Counted from the first letter of the stretch, positions 18,368-27,682 are shown. The stretch: 64,000 nucleotides of DNA from an uncultured Bacteroidales bacterium (GCA_949289565.1 CASEOO010000030.1:81813-145812); one strand, 5' to 3'. The notes: generated by a model not told the origin, from the letters alone. Numbers and translations are program-made.

Positions 18368-18453
18368 TGCTCCGGACGGGGATCGAACCCGTACGGGCAT
18401 TTCTGCCCAAGGGATTTTAAGTCCCTCTTGTCTACCAATTCCAACACCAGAGC
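18368..18453 (-). tRNA. tRNA-Leu (anticodon TAA)
   Basis: The minus strand folds into a class II tRNA: acceptor GCTCTGG/CCGGAGC, anticodon stem AGGGA/TCCCT with loop CTTAAAA, and a long variable arm with a paired GGGC...GCCC stem. Anticodon TAA reads UUA. 86 nt; the discriminator is A and the CCA end is not completely encoded. Confidence 0.96.
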
Positions 18454-18463
18454 TTCCGCGGGA

Positions 18464-18471
18464 CAAAGATA
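18464..18471 (-). promoter_or_regulatory. Predicted -7 box for tRNA-Leu
   Basis: TATCTTTG on the minus strand, 11 bp before the tRNA 5' end. Confidence 0.65.
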
Positions 18472-18491
18472 GTAAAAATATTTTTTTCTAT

Positions 18492-18499
18492 TATCTTTG
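18492..18499 (+). promoter_or_regulatory. Predicted -7 box for fabG
   Basis: TATCTTTG, 42 bp before the fabG start, divergent from the tRNA-Leu promoter. Confidence 0.65.
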
Positions 18500-18541
18500 C
18501 AGGATGATTCACAAAACTATTGAATTTAAAAAAGAGACAAA

Positions 18542-19288
18542 ATGGGACTTCTAAACGGAAAGGTCGCCCTGATTACAGGCGCGGCAAGAGGTATCGGAAA
18601 AGCTATTGCAGTGAAATATGCATCTGAAGGTGCAGACATTGCTTTCACTGACCTGGTTATCAACGAAGCGGCTGAGGCCACTGTAAAGGAACTTGAAGCT
18701 TACGGGGTTAAAGTCAAGGCGTATGCCTCAAATGCCGCGGATTTTGAGGAAACTCACAAGGTAGTGGCTGAAATCCTGAATGAGTTCGGCCATATCGACA
18801 TTCTTGTAAACAATGCGGGAATAACTAAGGACGGCCTTATGATGAGGATGACTGAAGCTCAGTGGGACGCCGTCATCAATGTTAACCTGAAATCTGCATT
18901 CAACTTCATACATGCCTTGACACCGGTCATGGCCAAGCAGAGAAGCGGAAGCATCATAAACATGTCATCTGTAGTCGGAGTGTCAGGAAATGCAGGCCAG
19001 TGCAACTATTCAGCCTCTAAAGCCGGTCTCATAGGCCTGGCAAAGTCTATCGCCAAGGAGATGGGCCCTCGCGGAATCCGTGCAAACTGCATAGCGCCGG
19101 GCTTCATCATCACTGACATGACCAATGCTCTTCCAGAAAAAGTGCGTGAAGAGTGGGAGAAGCAGATTCCTCTCAGAAGAGGCGGCACACCTGAGGATGT
19201 GGCCAATGTAGCTCTTTTCCTGGGCTCTGACCTGTCTTCATATGTCAGCGGCCAGGTTATCCACTGCTGCGGGGCTATGAACTGCTGA
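18542..19288 (+). CDS. fabG: 3-oxoacyl-[acyl-carrier-protein] reductase
   Basis: NADPH-dependent reductase of the fatty acid elongation cycle. The Rossmann loop TGAARGIGKAIA, the NNAG motif (ILVNNAGITKDGLMM) and the active site S...YSASK (NYSASKAGLIG) are all present, with PGFIITDM after them. 248 residues, normal length. The ITKDGLMMRM segment is typical of FabG rather than of other short-chain dehydrogenases. No other fab genes are adjacent. Confidence 0.92.
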   Translation: MGLLNGKVALITGAARGIGKAIAVKYASEGADIAFTDLVINEAAEATVKELEAYGVKVKAYASNAADFEETHKVVAEILNEFGHIDILVNNAGITKDGLMMRMTEAQWDAVINVNLKSAFNFIHALTPVMAKQRSGSIINMSSVVGVSGNAGQCNYSASKAGLIGLAKSIAKEMGPRGIRANCIAPGFIITDMTNALPEKVREEWEKQIPLRRGGTPEDVANVALFLGSDLSSYVSGQVIHCCGAMNC

Positions 19289-19364
19289 TTTTTATGAATT
19301 TTGATTCATTTTTTCTTTTTTTATATATCCGGGAATTCATCTGGAGGTATATTTGAAAGAAAAA

Positions 19365-20123
19365 ATGGACAATCTGAAATATTATCTGTCTGCCTTGGCG
19401 GACATTGCGCTGCCTCGTTGCTGCATAGTATGCGGCAGGCAGCTTGGAACGAGGGAAAGTCACCTGTGCTTGTATTGCTCAGCCGACTTTCCCTTTACAC
19501 GTTTCTGGATTTCCCCGCGGAATGCCATGTCAGACAGGCTGAATCTTGCTTTGAGCAGGGCGATGGAAAAGCATCAGGAAAGCCTGGCATATGAGAAATA
19601 TTCATATGCCATAGCTTTGTTCTACTATCATGGCGAAGCAGCTTACAAGAAGATTCCGCAGGGCTTGAAATACAGGAAACAGTTCGGGGAAGGCAGGTAT
19701 TTTTCCAGGCTGCTGGCAGAAAAGGCCTTTTCATGCCGCTGGTTCTCAGATGTGGATATGCTCATACCAGTGCCTCTTCATTGGAGGCGAAAATGGAAGC
19801 GGGGCTATAACCAGGCGGAGGTGATAGCTGCAGAGATGGCCTCCATGCATGGATGCCTTATGCAGGCGGACCTGCTGGTCAGAGGAAAATATACGGCCAC
19901 CCAGACGAAGCTTTCCGTGGAGGAAAAGAAGACAAATGTGGACAACGCATTTTCAGTTTGTGAGAAAACGGCGCACCGCTATTCTCCAAAGCATATTATG
20001 CTTGTGGATGATGTCTTCACCACGGGGGCGACTATGACTGCGTGCCATCGCGCGCTGAGAAAATTCTATGGCAGGAATATCAGGATAAGCGCGGCGGCTC
20101 TGGGATTTGTCAGCAGCGACTGA
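19365..20123 (+). CDS. comF: ComF family phosphoribosyltransferase-like protein
   Basis: Homologue of ComF/GntX, linked to DNA uptake in competent bacteria but widespread in others; biochemical role uncertain. An N-terminal zinc ribbon (CCIVCG, then CLYC) precedes a PRTase domain with the motif MLVDDVFTTGATM near the C-terminus and the KRGYNQAE segment. I chose ATG 19365 (252 residues). A TTG at 19353 has a GGAGG 5 nt before it, unusual here, so the start could be 4 codons upstream. It converges with the glycosyltransferase gene. Confidence 0.9.
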   Translation: MDNLKYYLSALADIALPRCCIVCGRQLGTRESHLCLYCSADFPFTRFWISPRNAMSDRLNLALSRAMEKHQESLAYEKYSYAIALFYYHGEAAYKKIPQGLKYRKQFGEGRYFSRLLAEKAFSCRWFSDVDMLIPVPLHWRRKWKRGYNQAEVIAAEMASMHGCLMQADLLVRGKYTATQTKLSVEEKKTNVDNAFSVCEKTAHRYSPKHIMLVDDVFTTGATMTACHRALRKFYGRNIRISAAALGFVSSD

Positions 20124-20161
20124 CTGCGGGGCATAAAATATTGCGTGCCTTCTGGTCTTTC

Positions 20162-21295
20162 TTATCGTGAAAGGACGTCTTTATATATTTCCATCAGACG
20201 GTCGGCCAGCACTTCATCCGAGAATCCTGAAGCATATTGCAGGCCTTTTGCCGCCATTCTTTCACGCAGCCCGCAGTCTGAAAGCACTTGCTGGATTTTC
20301 TTTCCCAGATCCAGAGCATCGTCAGGGTCGGCGTACAGGGCCGCATTCCCTCCGGCTTCTTCCAGGCATGAGCCAGTGGCCCCCACCACCGGAGTTCCGC
20401 TGCACAGCGCCTCCAATATCGGTATCCCGAAACCTTCATACTTCGATGGATACACGAATACGTCTGCCATCCTGTATATGGCCGCCAGGTCCTGGGTGCT
20501 GATATTGTCCAGTATGTGCACTCTGTCAGCTATATTAAGCTCTTCTGCTGTCTGGCTGACCAAGTCGGCATACTGTGTTTTTCTGCCTGCTATCACCAGC
20601 GCTTCATCAGGAATGCCCTGCAAGGCGCGCACTATTTGGACAGCATTTTTCCTTTCTTCTATAGTGCCTACAGTCAGGATGAATTTCTTCGGCAGCGAGT
20701 ATTTTTCCCTTGCCGCGCTTATTGTGCTCTGGGAGCACTCTTTTCTGAATATGGGGTCGCATCCCTGATATGCGATGGATATCTTCTGTTTCGGGATGAA
20801 ATAGTATTTGACTATGTCGTTTGCAGTGCACTGGCTCACCGCCACTATCCTGTCGGCATGGGTGCATGCTGATTTGAATTTCAGGTTGTACAGATGGCGG
20901 TCTATCCATGAATATGTATGAGGAAAGCACAGGAAAATCAGGTCATGGATGGTGACTATAGTCTTGAGCCCTTTTACTTTCCTGATTCCGTGCGGGAGAG
21001 TGTTGCCCAGTCCGTGGAAGATATCCGCGCTTCGTTTCCTGAGTTCATATGCGATGCCGAACCTTTCCCACAATTTCGGGAAATGTTTCAGCACTGGGTG
21101 CGTAGGACGGCATATTGTCACATTGGGATATTGCTCCAGAGGCTTGATCAGGCTTTCGTCTTTTATGCGTCCGACATAGACATCGAACCGGCATTCCGGA
21201 TATCTTTCTGCCATGGATCTGATTACGAACCTGCTGTAGTTTCCAAGCCCGGCCCTGTTCTGCGCCGCTTTTTTGCCGTCAAATGCTGCTATCAT
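20162..21295 (-). CDS. Glycosyltransferase, GT4 family (GT-B fold)
   Basis: Transfers a sugar from a nucleotide donor, with retention, to an unidentified acceptor. The C-terminal donor domain shows LTVGTIEERKN and VFVYPSKYEGFGIPILEAL, the E-x7-E motif of GT4 enzymes, plus GTPVVGATGSCLEEAGG. The N-terminal half has the glycine-rich acceptor loop (NRAGLGNYSRF). The start at ATG 21295 (377 residues) is preferred, because the in-frame GTG at 21319 overlaps the predicted promoter box. Divergent from the PAP2 gene; both may serve the envelope. Confidence 0.88.
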   Translation of the reverse strand: MIAAFDGKKAAQNRAGLGNYSRFVIRSMAERYPECRFDVYVGRIKDESLIKPLEQYPNVTICRPTHPVLKHFPKLWERFGIAYELRKRSADIFHGLGNTLPHGIRKVKGLKTIVTIHDLIFLCFPHTYSWIDRHLYNLKFKSACTHADRIVAVSQCTANDIVKYYFIPKQKISIAYQGCDPIFRKECSQSTISAAREKYSLPKKFILTVGTIEERKNAVQIVRALQGIPDEALVIAGRKTQYADLVSQTAEELNIADRVHILDNISTQDLAAIYRMADVFVYPSKYEGFGIPILEALCSGTPVVGATGSCLEEAGGNAALYADPDDALDLGKKIQQVLSDCGLRERMAAKGLQYASGFSDEVLADRLMEIYKDVLSR

Positions 21296-21318
21296 AAGAT
21301 TTTTCTTCTGAAATTCCA

Positions 21319-21326
21319 CAAATTTA
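21319..21326 (-). promoter_or_regulatory. Predicted -7 box of the GT4 gene; decides its start
   Basis: TAAATTTG on the minus strand. Transcription would begin near 21312, ruling out the upstream GTG start and leaving ATG 21295. Confidence 0.5.
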
Positions 21327-21361
21327 CTTTATTTTTACCGAAAATCATTATTTGATTGTGC

Positions 21362-22513
21362 ATGACAAGACCTGTCCTGAATAAATATTTTTTATGCATC
21401 GCCATGGTTTTCATCTGTCTGCCTGCGGCAATGCATTCTGCATCTGCCCAGCCGTATGTGCCGTCATTTGACCAGAGCATATATGACTTGAGATACAATG
21501 TGGCCGGGGATTTCCATTATTCATTTGATGACTATCTGCAATATTCTCCAGCGGCGGCTATGCTAGGCATGAAAATTTTCGGATATGACAGCCGGAGTTC
21601 ATGGGGAAGGATGCTGGTGTCTGACGCTTTTTCCGTGGCTGCAATGGCCGCTGCGGTGAACGGGATCAAATATTCTGTCGCCAGGCCGCGCCCTGACGGA
21701 ACTTCGAACAATTCATTTCCTTCCGGGCATACGGCTACCAGCTTTATGCTCGCCTCCATGCTGCATGAAGAGTATGGGTGGCGGAGCCCGTGGTTCAGCC
21801 TTGGAGGGTATACTGTGGCTTCTGTGACCGGAATTTCGCGCATTGTCAACAACAGGCATTGGACTTCGGATGTTGTTGCCGGCGCTGTGATAGGCATGGC
21901 TTCAGTCAAGCTCGGGTATTGGCTTGCAGACTTGATTTTCAAGGAACGTTATCTGAACAGTGCATACGCAGCTCCTGAATTCGGTTTTGAGGCAGGCAGG
22001 AAGTATTTTGACATAGGCCTTTATTTCGGCTGCCGCTTTTTTCTCGGCGATGCAGGCATTGCCCTGGAAGGCGGAGCCGGGAGGGGCATTCTGAAGAGGG
22101 GCGGGTCTTCGGGGCTGGAACTGTCCGTGCCTCTATCCAATGCCGAAAAACTCAAGGGGACAGCCGGTGTTGCTGTGCGTGTCGGAGCGAATTCATATTG
22201 CGCTGATAACAGGCTGACTTTCAATACTTATGATTTTATGGCCGGAGGATATTGGCGAAGGCCGTTTGCAAAGGTGCTGGAGGTGGATACACGTCTGCTT
22301 GCAGGGTATTCTTTGGCAGGGAACAGGTCAGTGTCTGCGCCTGCAGGAGTTTTAAGCGGGCTGGCTGCGTCGGCGGATTGCGGCCTGTCTGTCACAACGG
22401 GAGAGAATTTCAAAGTAAAGGCCTTTGCCGCTTATGAAGTTTCGCGCTTCACGGTGCAAAAGCCTTTTGTCCATTCTGTCGTCCTTGGCGGATCGGCGGC
22501 TTTTTTCTGGTAG
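21362..22513 (+). CDS. PAP2-family phosphatase with a C-terminal beta-barrel-like domain
   Basis: The first half is a PAP2 (type 2 phosphatidic acid phosphatase) domain with all three motifs: KYSVARPRP, PSGHT and SRIVNNRHWTSDVVAG. A signal peptide (residues ~1-30, ending SASAQ) precedes it. The second half, from about residue 205 to 383, consists of short alternating strands rich in G, Y, F and A and ends in a terminal aromatic (AAFFW), as outer-membrane barrels do. The substrate could be lipid A, undecaprenyl pyrophosphate or another lipid phosphate. ATG 21362 is used instead of the TTG two codons before. Confidence 0.85.
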   Translation: MTRPVLNKYFLCIAMVFICLPAAMHSASAQPYVPSFDQSIYDLRYNVAGDFHYSFDDYLQYSPAAAMLGMKIFGYDSRSSWGRMLVSDAFSVAAMAAAVNGIKYSVARPRPDGTSNNSFPSGHTATSFMLASMLHEEYGWRSPWFSLGGYTVASVTGISRIVNNRHWTSDVVAGAVIGMASVKLGYWLADLIFKERYLNSAYAAPEFGFEAGRKYFDIGLYFGCRFFLGDAGIALEGGAGRGILKRGGSSGLELSVPLSNAEKLKGTAGVAVRVGANSYCADNRLTFNTYDFMAGGYWRRPFAKVLEVDTRLLAGYSLAGNRSVSAPAGVLSGLAASADCGLSVTTGENFKVKAFAAYEVSRFTVQKPFVHSVVLGGSAAFFW

Positions 22514-22516
22514 AGA

Positions 22517-22942
22517 TTAAATCACCTTGACTTTGAAAATAGCCTTGTGTATCTTCCCTTCCCCGATAAGAGGTGCATGGGCTGTGTCAGGGGCGAAAGT
22601 TATGGCCTCGCCAGGCGCGATGGTTTTCGTTTCTTCGACAGGGTCCTTGTAGAACAGGATGTCTTTCACTGTGTTCATCTCCCCGTCAGGAATCTTGCAT
22701 TCGCTGCGCGGTTTTACGCCGAAAGTCTCTTCCTTTGAGAGCGGCACCTGAATGTCGATGTATTTGTCATGAACTTCCAGCCTGGCCTGCTGAGGTGTCT
22801 TCATGTCGCTGTCAACGATGTTCACATAGAGGTTCTCCCCGTCCAGAATGTGCTTCCCGTTTTCCAGGGCGTTGAGGTCATGAGTCTGGATGTACTCGAT
22901 AGCCTTGGCATAGTACGGGTTGTTTTTCAGTTTGTCTTCCAT
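22517..22942 (-). CDS. YhcH/YjgK/YiaL family protein
   Basis: Small cupin-type protein of the DUF386 family. HDKYIDIQVPLSKEE, CKIPDGEM and FAPDTAHAPLIGEG with its histidine are the conserved blocks. E. coli members act on free sugars (YhcH/NanQ has been described as a sialic acid anomerase), but the substrate cannot be inferred here. 141 residues, close to the family norm. It is divergent from ahcY and tail-to-tail with the PAP2 gene, 3 bp apart. Confidence 0.88.
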   Translation of the reverse strand: MEDKLKNNPYYAKAIEYIQTHDLNALENGKHILDGENLYVNIVDSDMKTPQQARLEVHDKYIDIQVPLSKEETFGVKPRSECKIPDGEMNTVKDILFYKDPVEETKTIAPGEAITFAPDTAHAPLIGEGKIHKAIFKVKVI

Positions 22943-23025
22943 AGCGTTGTCAATTATTTGGTTTTCTCAAAATGTTGTTCATATTTTGCTAATATACAAA
23001 TTTCTTTCATTTCCCGCAAAATCAC

Positions 23026-23033
23026 TATCTTTG
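23026..23033 (+). promoter_or_regulatory. Predicted -7 box of ahcY; decides its start
   Basis: TATCTTTG only 26 bp before ATG 23060. It excludes the long N-terminal extension of the frame and leaves no room for a SAH riboswitch. Confidence 0.65.
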
Positions 23034-23059
23034 CCTTCCATGTTTTATGGGACAATGTT

Positions 23060-24313
23060 ATGGCAAGCGAAATAAGAAACAAGGATATCTGGCAGGAAGG
23101 CCGGATGAAAATAGACTGGGTAAGGCACAATATGCCGCTTCTGAATGGACTTGAGGCTGAATTTAGACAGGAAAAGCCATTTGAGGGGCTCAAGATAGCT
23201 CTTTCTGTGCATCTGGAGGCCAAGACTGCGTATCTGTGCGAAGTGCTGGCGGCAGGAGGGGCGCAGATGTATGTGACCGGGAGCAATCCTCTTTCCACAC
23301 AGGATGACGTGGCCGCCGCCCTGGACCATGAAGGCCTGAATGTGTTTGCATGGTATGGAGCTACATCCGGGGACTACAAGAGGCATATCCGGAAAGTCCT
23401 GGAAGCTGGGCCGAATATCATCATCGACGATGGTGGAGACTTGGTCTCCCTTATGCATTCTGAGTTCCAGCATCTGATACCCGGAGTCATCGGAGGCTGC
23501 GAGGAGACTACTACAGGCATTCTCAGGCTGCAGTCCATGAACAGGGCGAGGACTCTGCTGTTCCCTATGATGCTGGTGAACAATGCGGACTGCAAGCACC
23601 TTTTCGACAACAGATATGGGACTGGACAGTCTGTCTGGACGGGGATAAACAGAACCACCAACCTGATAGTGGCCGGAAAGACTGTGGTGGTGGCCGGCTA
23701 TGGCTGGTGCGGGAAAGGCGTGGCCATGCGAGCAAAAGGGCAGGGCGCGAATGTTATAGTTACAGAAGTGGACCCAGTCAAAGCCATGGAGGCCATGATG
23801 GATGGATTCCGTGTGATGAAAATGTCCCAGGCGGCGCCGCTTGGCGATGTGTTCGTGACGGTCACCGGGTGCATGGGCGTCATTACAGAGCCTGACTTCC
23901 TGAAGATGAAGGACGGCGCGATATGCTGCAATGCCGGGCATTTCGATGTAGAGGTAGACGTGGCCGCGTTGAAGAAGATGGCAGTCGAAGCCAGCCCGGC
24001 ACGCCAGAACATCATGGGATATAAGCTTGAAAACGGAAACACGATATATATTCTGGCAGAAGGCCGTCTGGTGAATTTGGCCGCTGGAGACGGACATCCG
24101 GCGGAAATCATGGACATGTCGTTCGCCATACAGGCTCTCAGTGCGAAGTTTCTGGTCGAAAACAGGTCTGAAATATCACGTGTACCAGGGAATATGGTGA
24201 ATGAAGTGCCTAAATCCATAGACTTGGAGGTCGCCAGGCGCGAGCTTGCATCCTGGGGATGCGAAATCGACACTCTCACCCCGGAGCAGCGCAGGTATCT
24301 TTACGGGAACTGA
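23060..24313 (+). CDS. ahcY: Adenosylhomocysteinase (S-adenosylhomocysteine hydrolase)
   Basis: Cleaves S-adenosylhomocysteine to adenosine and homocysteine, recycling the product of methyl transfer. The NAD-binding loop reads VVVAGYGWCGKGVAMRAKG. NADCKHLFDNRYGTGQS, CNAGHFDVEVD and LAEGRLVNLAAGDGHPAE are hallmark blocks. The chosen ATG gives 417 residues, the compact bacterial form. The frame is open 97 codons further upstream but runs into the divergent gene and past the promoter. Confidence 0.96.
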   Translation: MASEIRNKDIWQEGRMKIDWVRHNMPLLNGLEAEFRQEKPFEGLKIALSVHLEAKTAYLCEVLAAGGAQMYVTGSNPLSTQDDVAAALDHEGLNVFAWYGATSGDYKRHIRKVLEAGPNIIIDDGGDLVSLMHSEFQHLIPGVIGGCEETTTGILRLQSMNRARTLLFPMMLVNNADCKHLFDNRYGTGQSVWTGINRTTNLIVAGKTVVVAGYGWCGKGVAMRAKGQGANVIVTEVDPVKAMEAMMDGFRVMKMSQAAPLGDVFVTVTGCMGVITEPDFLKMKDGAICCNAGHFDVEVDVAALKKMAVEASPARQNIMGYKLENGNTIYILAEGRLVNLAAGDGHPAEIMDMSFAIQALSAKFLVENRSEISRVPGNMVNEVPKSIDLEVARRELASWGCEIDTLTPEQRRYLYGN

Positions 24314-24340
24314 TTCCGGCTGAGGCTTAGCTGAACCGGC

Positions 24341-25807
24341 TCAATTGAAATATCTACGCTCGTGGCGCACCAGGGCGATGAAGATGAACAGCATCACTGT
24401 AAAGGCCCAGAGCGATGAACCCCCGTAGCTGATAAACGGCAGAGGTATGCCTATCACCGGCATAATCCCTATTGTCATGCCGATATTGATGAACAGATGC
24501 ATGAAGATGCAGCTTGCTGTGCAGTAGCCGTATATCCTTGTGAAATTCTCCCGGCTGCGTTCAGCGTCCTGCATCACCCGCCATATCAGAAATGCGTAAA
24601 TCAGTATCGTGACGGCGCTTCCGATGAATCCCCATTCCTCGCCTATAGTGCAGAAAATAAAGTCTGTGCTCTGTTCCGGAACAAATCCGTATGTGGTCTG
24701 AGTCCCTTTCAGGAAACCTTTTCCTGTCAGTCCGCCAGAGCCTATAGCTATCATGGACTGGTTCACATTGTAGCCCACTCCTGCCGGGTCGTCTTTCAGT
24801 CCCAGAAGCACCTCGATACGTTTCCTCTGATGGTCCTGGAGCACATCGTGAAAGATGAAATCTACGGAGAACACCAGCAGAAGCCCGGCAATGAAGGCCG
24901 CTATCGACATCCATTTGAAAGTGCTCCTTTCACGGAATGCCCTGACAGCGAAATAGGGTAGTGAAAGCAAGCCGGCGCCCGCCAGAAAATATTCGAGACG
25001 GGCAGTCCTCAGGAAAGAATCCTCTGCGGCATGGGTGATGGCCGCCAGCCTTTCCAGCCCCCATGGAAGCACAGCCAGCACAGCCGCCGCCGGAAGCATA
25101 ATTATCAGCCATTTCCGTATCTTTCCATGATACATGCTGCTGCAAAGAGTCGTCAGGACCATCAGCGCCAGAATAGAATACCAGGGTGACAATGTCAATG
25201 TCAGTATGAACAGCAGGATGGCTGCGCCAATCATGAAAAGAATCCATCCCGACAGTCCTTCCCTGTACAGCATGAAAATGAATCCGACGTATACCAGCGC
25301 CGACCCTGTCTCGCTCTGTGCCACTATTATTGCCATAGGCACAAGGATGATGGCGGCAGTCATTATGAAATTTCTGGCATTGCTGAGCTTGAACCCGTAT
25401 TGGCTCATGACGGAGGCCAGCATCAGAGACGTAGCTATTTTAGACACTTCAGCTGGCTGGAAGCGGACAGGCCCGAATTCGAACCATGAGCGGGAGCCTT
25501 TGACTTCCACGCCCAGAAAAATCACAGCGGCGAGCAATGCAATGGTGGCCAGATAAATCGGCAGAGAAAAGCTTTCGTACACCTGCGGGCTGATTACGAA
25601 CAATATCAGCCCTGCCAGCGAGAATGCTGTCATCATCCATACGAACTGCTTGCCGCTCCGGGTGGTGAAGTCGAATATGGATGCAGGCTCAGCAGACTGT
25701 ACTGAAGCATATATGTTTATCCAGCCGATGAACACCAGCAGCAGGTAGCAGATGATAAGCGGCCAGTCGAGTGTTTCTTTTAATCCTCTTCCTCTGAATC
25801 TTTCCAT
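24341..25807 (-). CDS. rodA: RodA, SEDS-family peptidoglycan glycosyltransferase
   Basis: Polymerises lipid II during cell elongation with its partner PBP2. The protein is almost entirely membrane helices. The SEDS hallmarks FVPEQSTDFIFCTIGEEWG and the C-terminal GIPLPFISYGGSS are present, along with FQPAEVSKI. At 488 residues it is longer than E. coli RodA (~370) because of an extra segment between roughly residues 215 and 335, which carries further helices. It is the last gene of the mreB operon. Confidence 0.95.
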   Translation of the reverse strand: MERFRGRGLKETLDWPLIICYLLLVFIGWINIYASVQSAEPASIFDFTTRSGKQFVWMMTAFSLAGLILFVISPQVYESFSLPIYLATIALLAAVIFLGVEVKGSRSWFEFGPVRFQPAEVSKIATSLMLASVMSQYGFKLSNARNFIMTAAIILVPMAIIVAQSETGSALVYVGFIFMLYREGLSGWILFMIGAAILLFILTLTLSPWYSILALMVLTTLCSSMYHGKIRKWLIIMLPAAAVLAVLPWGLERLAAITHAAEDSFLRTARLEYFLAGAGLLSLPYFAVRAFRERSTFKWMSIAAFIAGLLLVFSVDFIFHDVLQDHQRKRIEVLLGLKDDPAGVGYNVNQSMIAIGSGGLTGKGFLKGTQTTYGFVPEQSTDFIFCTIGEEWGFIGSAVTILIYAFLIWRVMQDAERSRENFTRIYGYCTASCIFMHLFINIGMTIGIMPVIGIPLPFISYGGSSLWAFTVMLFIFIALVRHERRYFN

Positions 25808-25849
25808 TGCAATCCATTCAATCTGCCGGAAACAGCCCGGCCATTGATT

Positions 25850-27682
25850 CTAATCAGTTTTGACTTTGTCCAGAAGGTTGCCCTCCATGATGCGCTGTTC
25901 CAGAGCCGGCCTGGTGATTTCTCCTGTCAGGTATTTTTCTACCAGCAGAGAGGCGATAGGGGCGGCCCATCTTGCTCCGAAGGAGCCGTTTTCAACATAT
26001 GCGGCTACTGCGATTTTAGGGTCGTCTTTAGGCGCAAAGCATATGAATACTGAGTTGTCGTCTCCGCGCGGATTCTGGGCCGTGCCGGTCTTTCCGCAGA
26101 TATCCAGGCCTTTCACGGCCGCAATTGACGCAGTGCCTCCTGATTCATATCCGCTGTTCACGGCCCTGTACATGCCTTCGATTACTTCAGGGAACCATGT
26201 GGTGTCCACCATTGTGTACTGCTTCTGCTTGTATTCAGGGCCTATAGTTATGCCTTCAGAATCCTTGATCAGGTGAGGAATGTAGTAGAACCCTCTGTTT
26301 GCAATGGTTGCGCAGAGGTTCGCCAGGTGCAGCGGAGTGCATCCTATCTCTCCTTGCCCGATGGCCAGGGAGATGACATTGGTGGCTTTCCACCTTCCCT
26401 CTCCGTAGACCTTGTCATAATATTTCGAATCCGGTATGAAACCTCCAAGTTCTGACGGAAAGTCGCTTCCAAGTTTTTTCCCGAAACCGAAACTCTGTAC
26501 ATATTCATGCCAGACATCCATGGCCTCTGCCGTGGAACCGTATTTGGGATTTTCAAGAATCCCTCTGAGGACATAGCAGTAATATGCATTGCAGGACATC
26601 ATGATGGATTCCTCAAAATCCAGGGGAGAGCGATGGTCATGGCAGCCCATTTTATTTCTGCCGAAATAATATCCCATATGGCAGGGATATTCAGTTTCAG
26701 GGGTGAACACCCCTTCCTGGAGTCCTATCAGGCCGTTCACCAGTTTGAATACAGAGCCTGGAGGGTAGGCGGACTGCACGGCCCTGTTGAACATAGGCTT
26801 GTAGGGGTTCGCCAGTATTTCATTGTAGTGCGAGCCTATGTCTGCGAGCATTTCCACATCTATGCCGGGGCTTGACACGAGCGTCAGGATTTCCCCGGTT
26901 GAAGGTTCTATGGCCACCAAGCTTCCCACCTTGTTCTGCATCAGCAGCTGTCCGTAGTGCTGCAACTCGGCATCTATGGCCGTAGTGATGTCTTTTCCCG
27001 GCACAGCTTCCTTGTCCATTTCCCCGTCTCTGTAGCGGCTTTCGATTTTGTTGTGCGAGTTCCTCAGGTATATATTGTAGCCTTTTTCACCTTTCAGGTA
27101 TTCCTCGCATGTCGCTTCTATGCCAGTCTTTCCTGCGTAGTCTCCGGCGCTGTACCCTTCGTGGGTTTTGAGAAAGTCTGCATCGACTTCAGATACATAT
27201 CCCAGCAGATTGCCTCCTGCATTGTATGGATATTCCCTGATGCTTCTTGCCTGTCCACGGAAACCTGGGAAATTGTATGCTGTCTCGGCGAATTTCATAT
27301 AGCGTTCAGGCGTCAGCTGCTTGAGCATCACTACAGACTGGTATCCTATTCTTCTCCGGTTCCTGTAGTATTCCTGCATTTTCTCTCTGACGAAGTCCGG
27401 GCTGATATCCAGAGCTTTGCACAGGGCCGCTGTGTCGAATGCTTCCACTTCTTTCGGCGTGACCAGAAGGTCATAGGCTATCTTGTTGCCTACAAGTATC
27501 TTTCCGTTCCTGTCATCTATGATTCCGCGAGGCGGATATATGATGGAGTAGACCATGGAGTTGTTGCTGGCGTCCGTCTTGTACGATTCATCCACTATCT
27601 GGATGACAAAAAGCCGCGCCAGGATTATCATTATGGCCACAGCCAATCCTATTCTGAGCTTGTTCGGCTTGTCCAGCTTCAT
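25850..27682 (-). CDS. mrdA: Penicillin-binding protein 2 (class B transpeptidase of elongation)
   Basis: Cross-links peptidoglycan in the elongasome. One N-terminal membrane helix (IGLAVAIMIILARLFVIQI) anchors it in the inner membrane. The PBP dimerisation region starts at YPPRGIIDDRNG. The transpeptidase motifs are SxxK in PPGSVFKLVNG, SxN in MSCNAYYC and KTG in CGKTGTAQNP. 610 residues, normal. The start ATG overlaps the mreD stop by 4 bp, so translation is probably coupled. Confidence 0.96.
   Translation of the reverse strand: MKLDKPNKLRIGLAVAIMIILARLFVIQIVDESYKTDASNNSMVYSIIYPPRGIIDDRNGKILVGNKIAYDLLVTPKEVEAFDTAALCKALDISPDFVREKMQEYYRNRRRIGYQSVVMLKQLTPERYMKFAETAYNFPGFRGQARSIREYPYNAGGNLLGYVSEVDADFLKTHEGYSAGDYAGKTGIEATCEEYLKGEKGYNIYLRNSHNKIESRYRDGEMDKEAVPGKDITTAIDAELQHYGQLLMQNKVGSLVAIEPSTGEILTLVSSPGIDVEMLADIGSHYNEILANPYKPMFNRAVQSAYPPGSVFKLVNGLIGLQEGVFTPETEYPCHMGYYFGRNKMGCHDHRSPLDFEESIMMSCNAYYCYVLRGILENPKYGSTAEAMDVWHEYVQSFGFGKKLGSDFPSELGGFIPDSKYYDKVYGEGRWKATNVISLAIGQGEIGCTPLHLANLCATIANRGFYYIPHLIKDSEGITIGPEYKQKQYTMVDTTWFPEVIEGMYRAVNSGYESGGTASIAAVKGLDICGKTGTAQNPRGDDNSVFICFAPKDDPKIAVAAYVENGSFGARWAAPIASLLVEKYLTGEITRPALEQRIMEGNLLDKVKTD

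Noticed and set aside
22769..23059. 97-codon N-terminal extension of ahcY
   Set aside because: It overlaps the divergent YhcH gene and its promoter, and a TATCTTTG box lies just before ATG 23060.
23026..23060. Possible SAH riboswitch before ahcY
   Set aside because: The predicted leader is only about 20 nt, too short for any known riboswitch.
23045..24097. 350-codon open frame on the minus strand opposite ahcY
   Set aside because: It lies wholly within ahcY, has no promoter or homology, and its composition follows from the codon use of the real gene.
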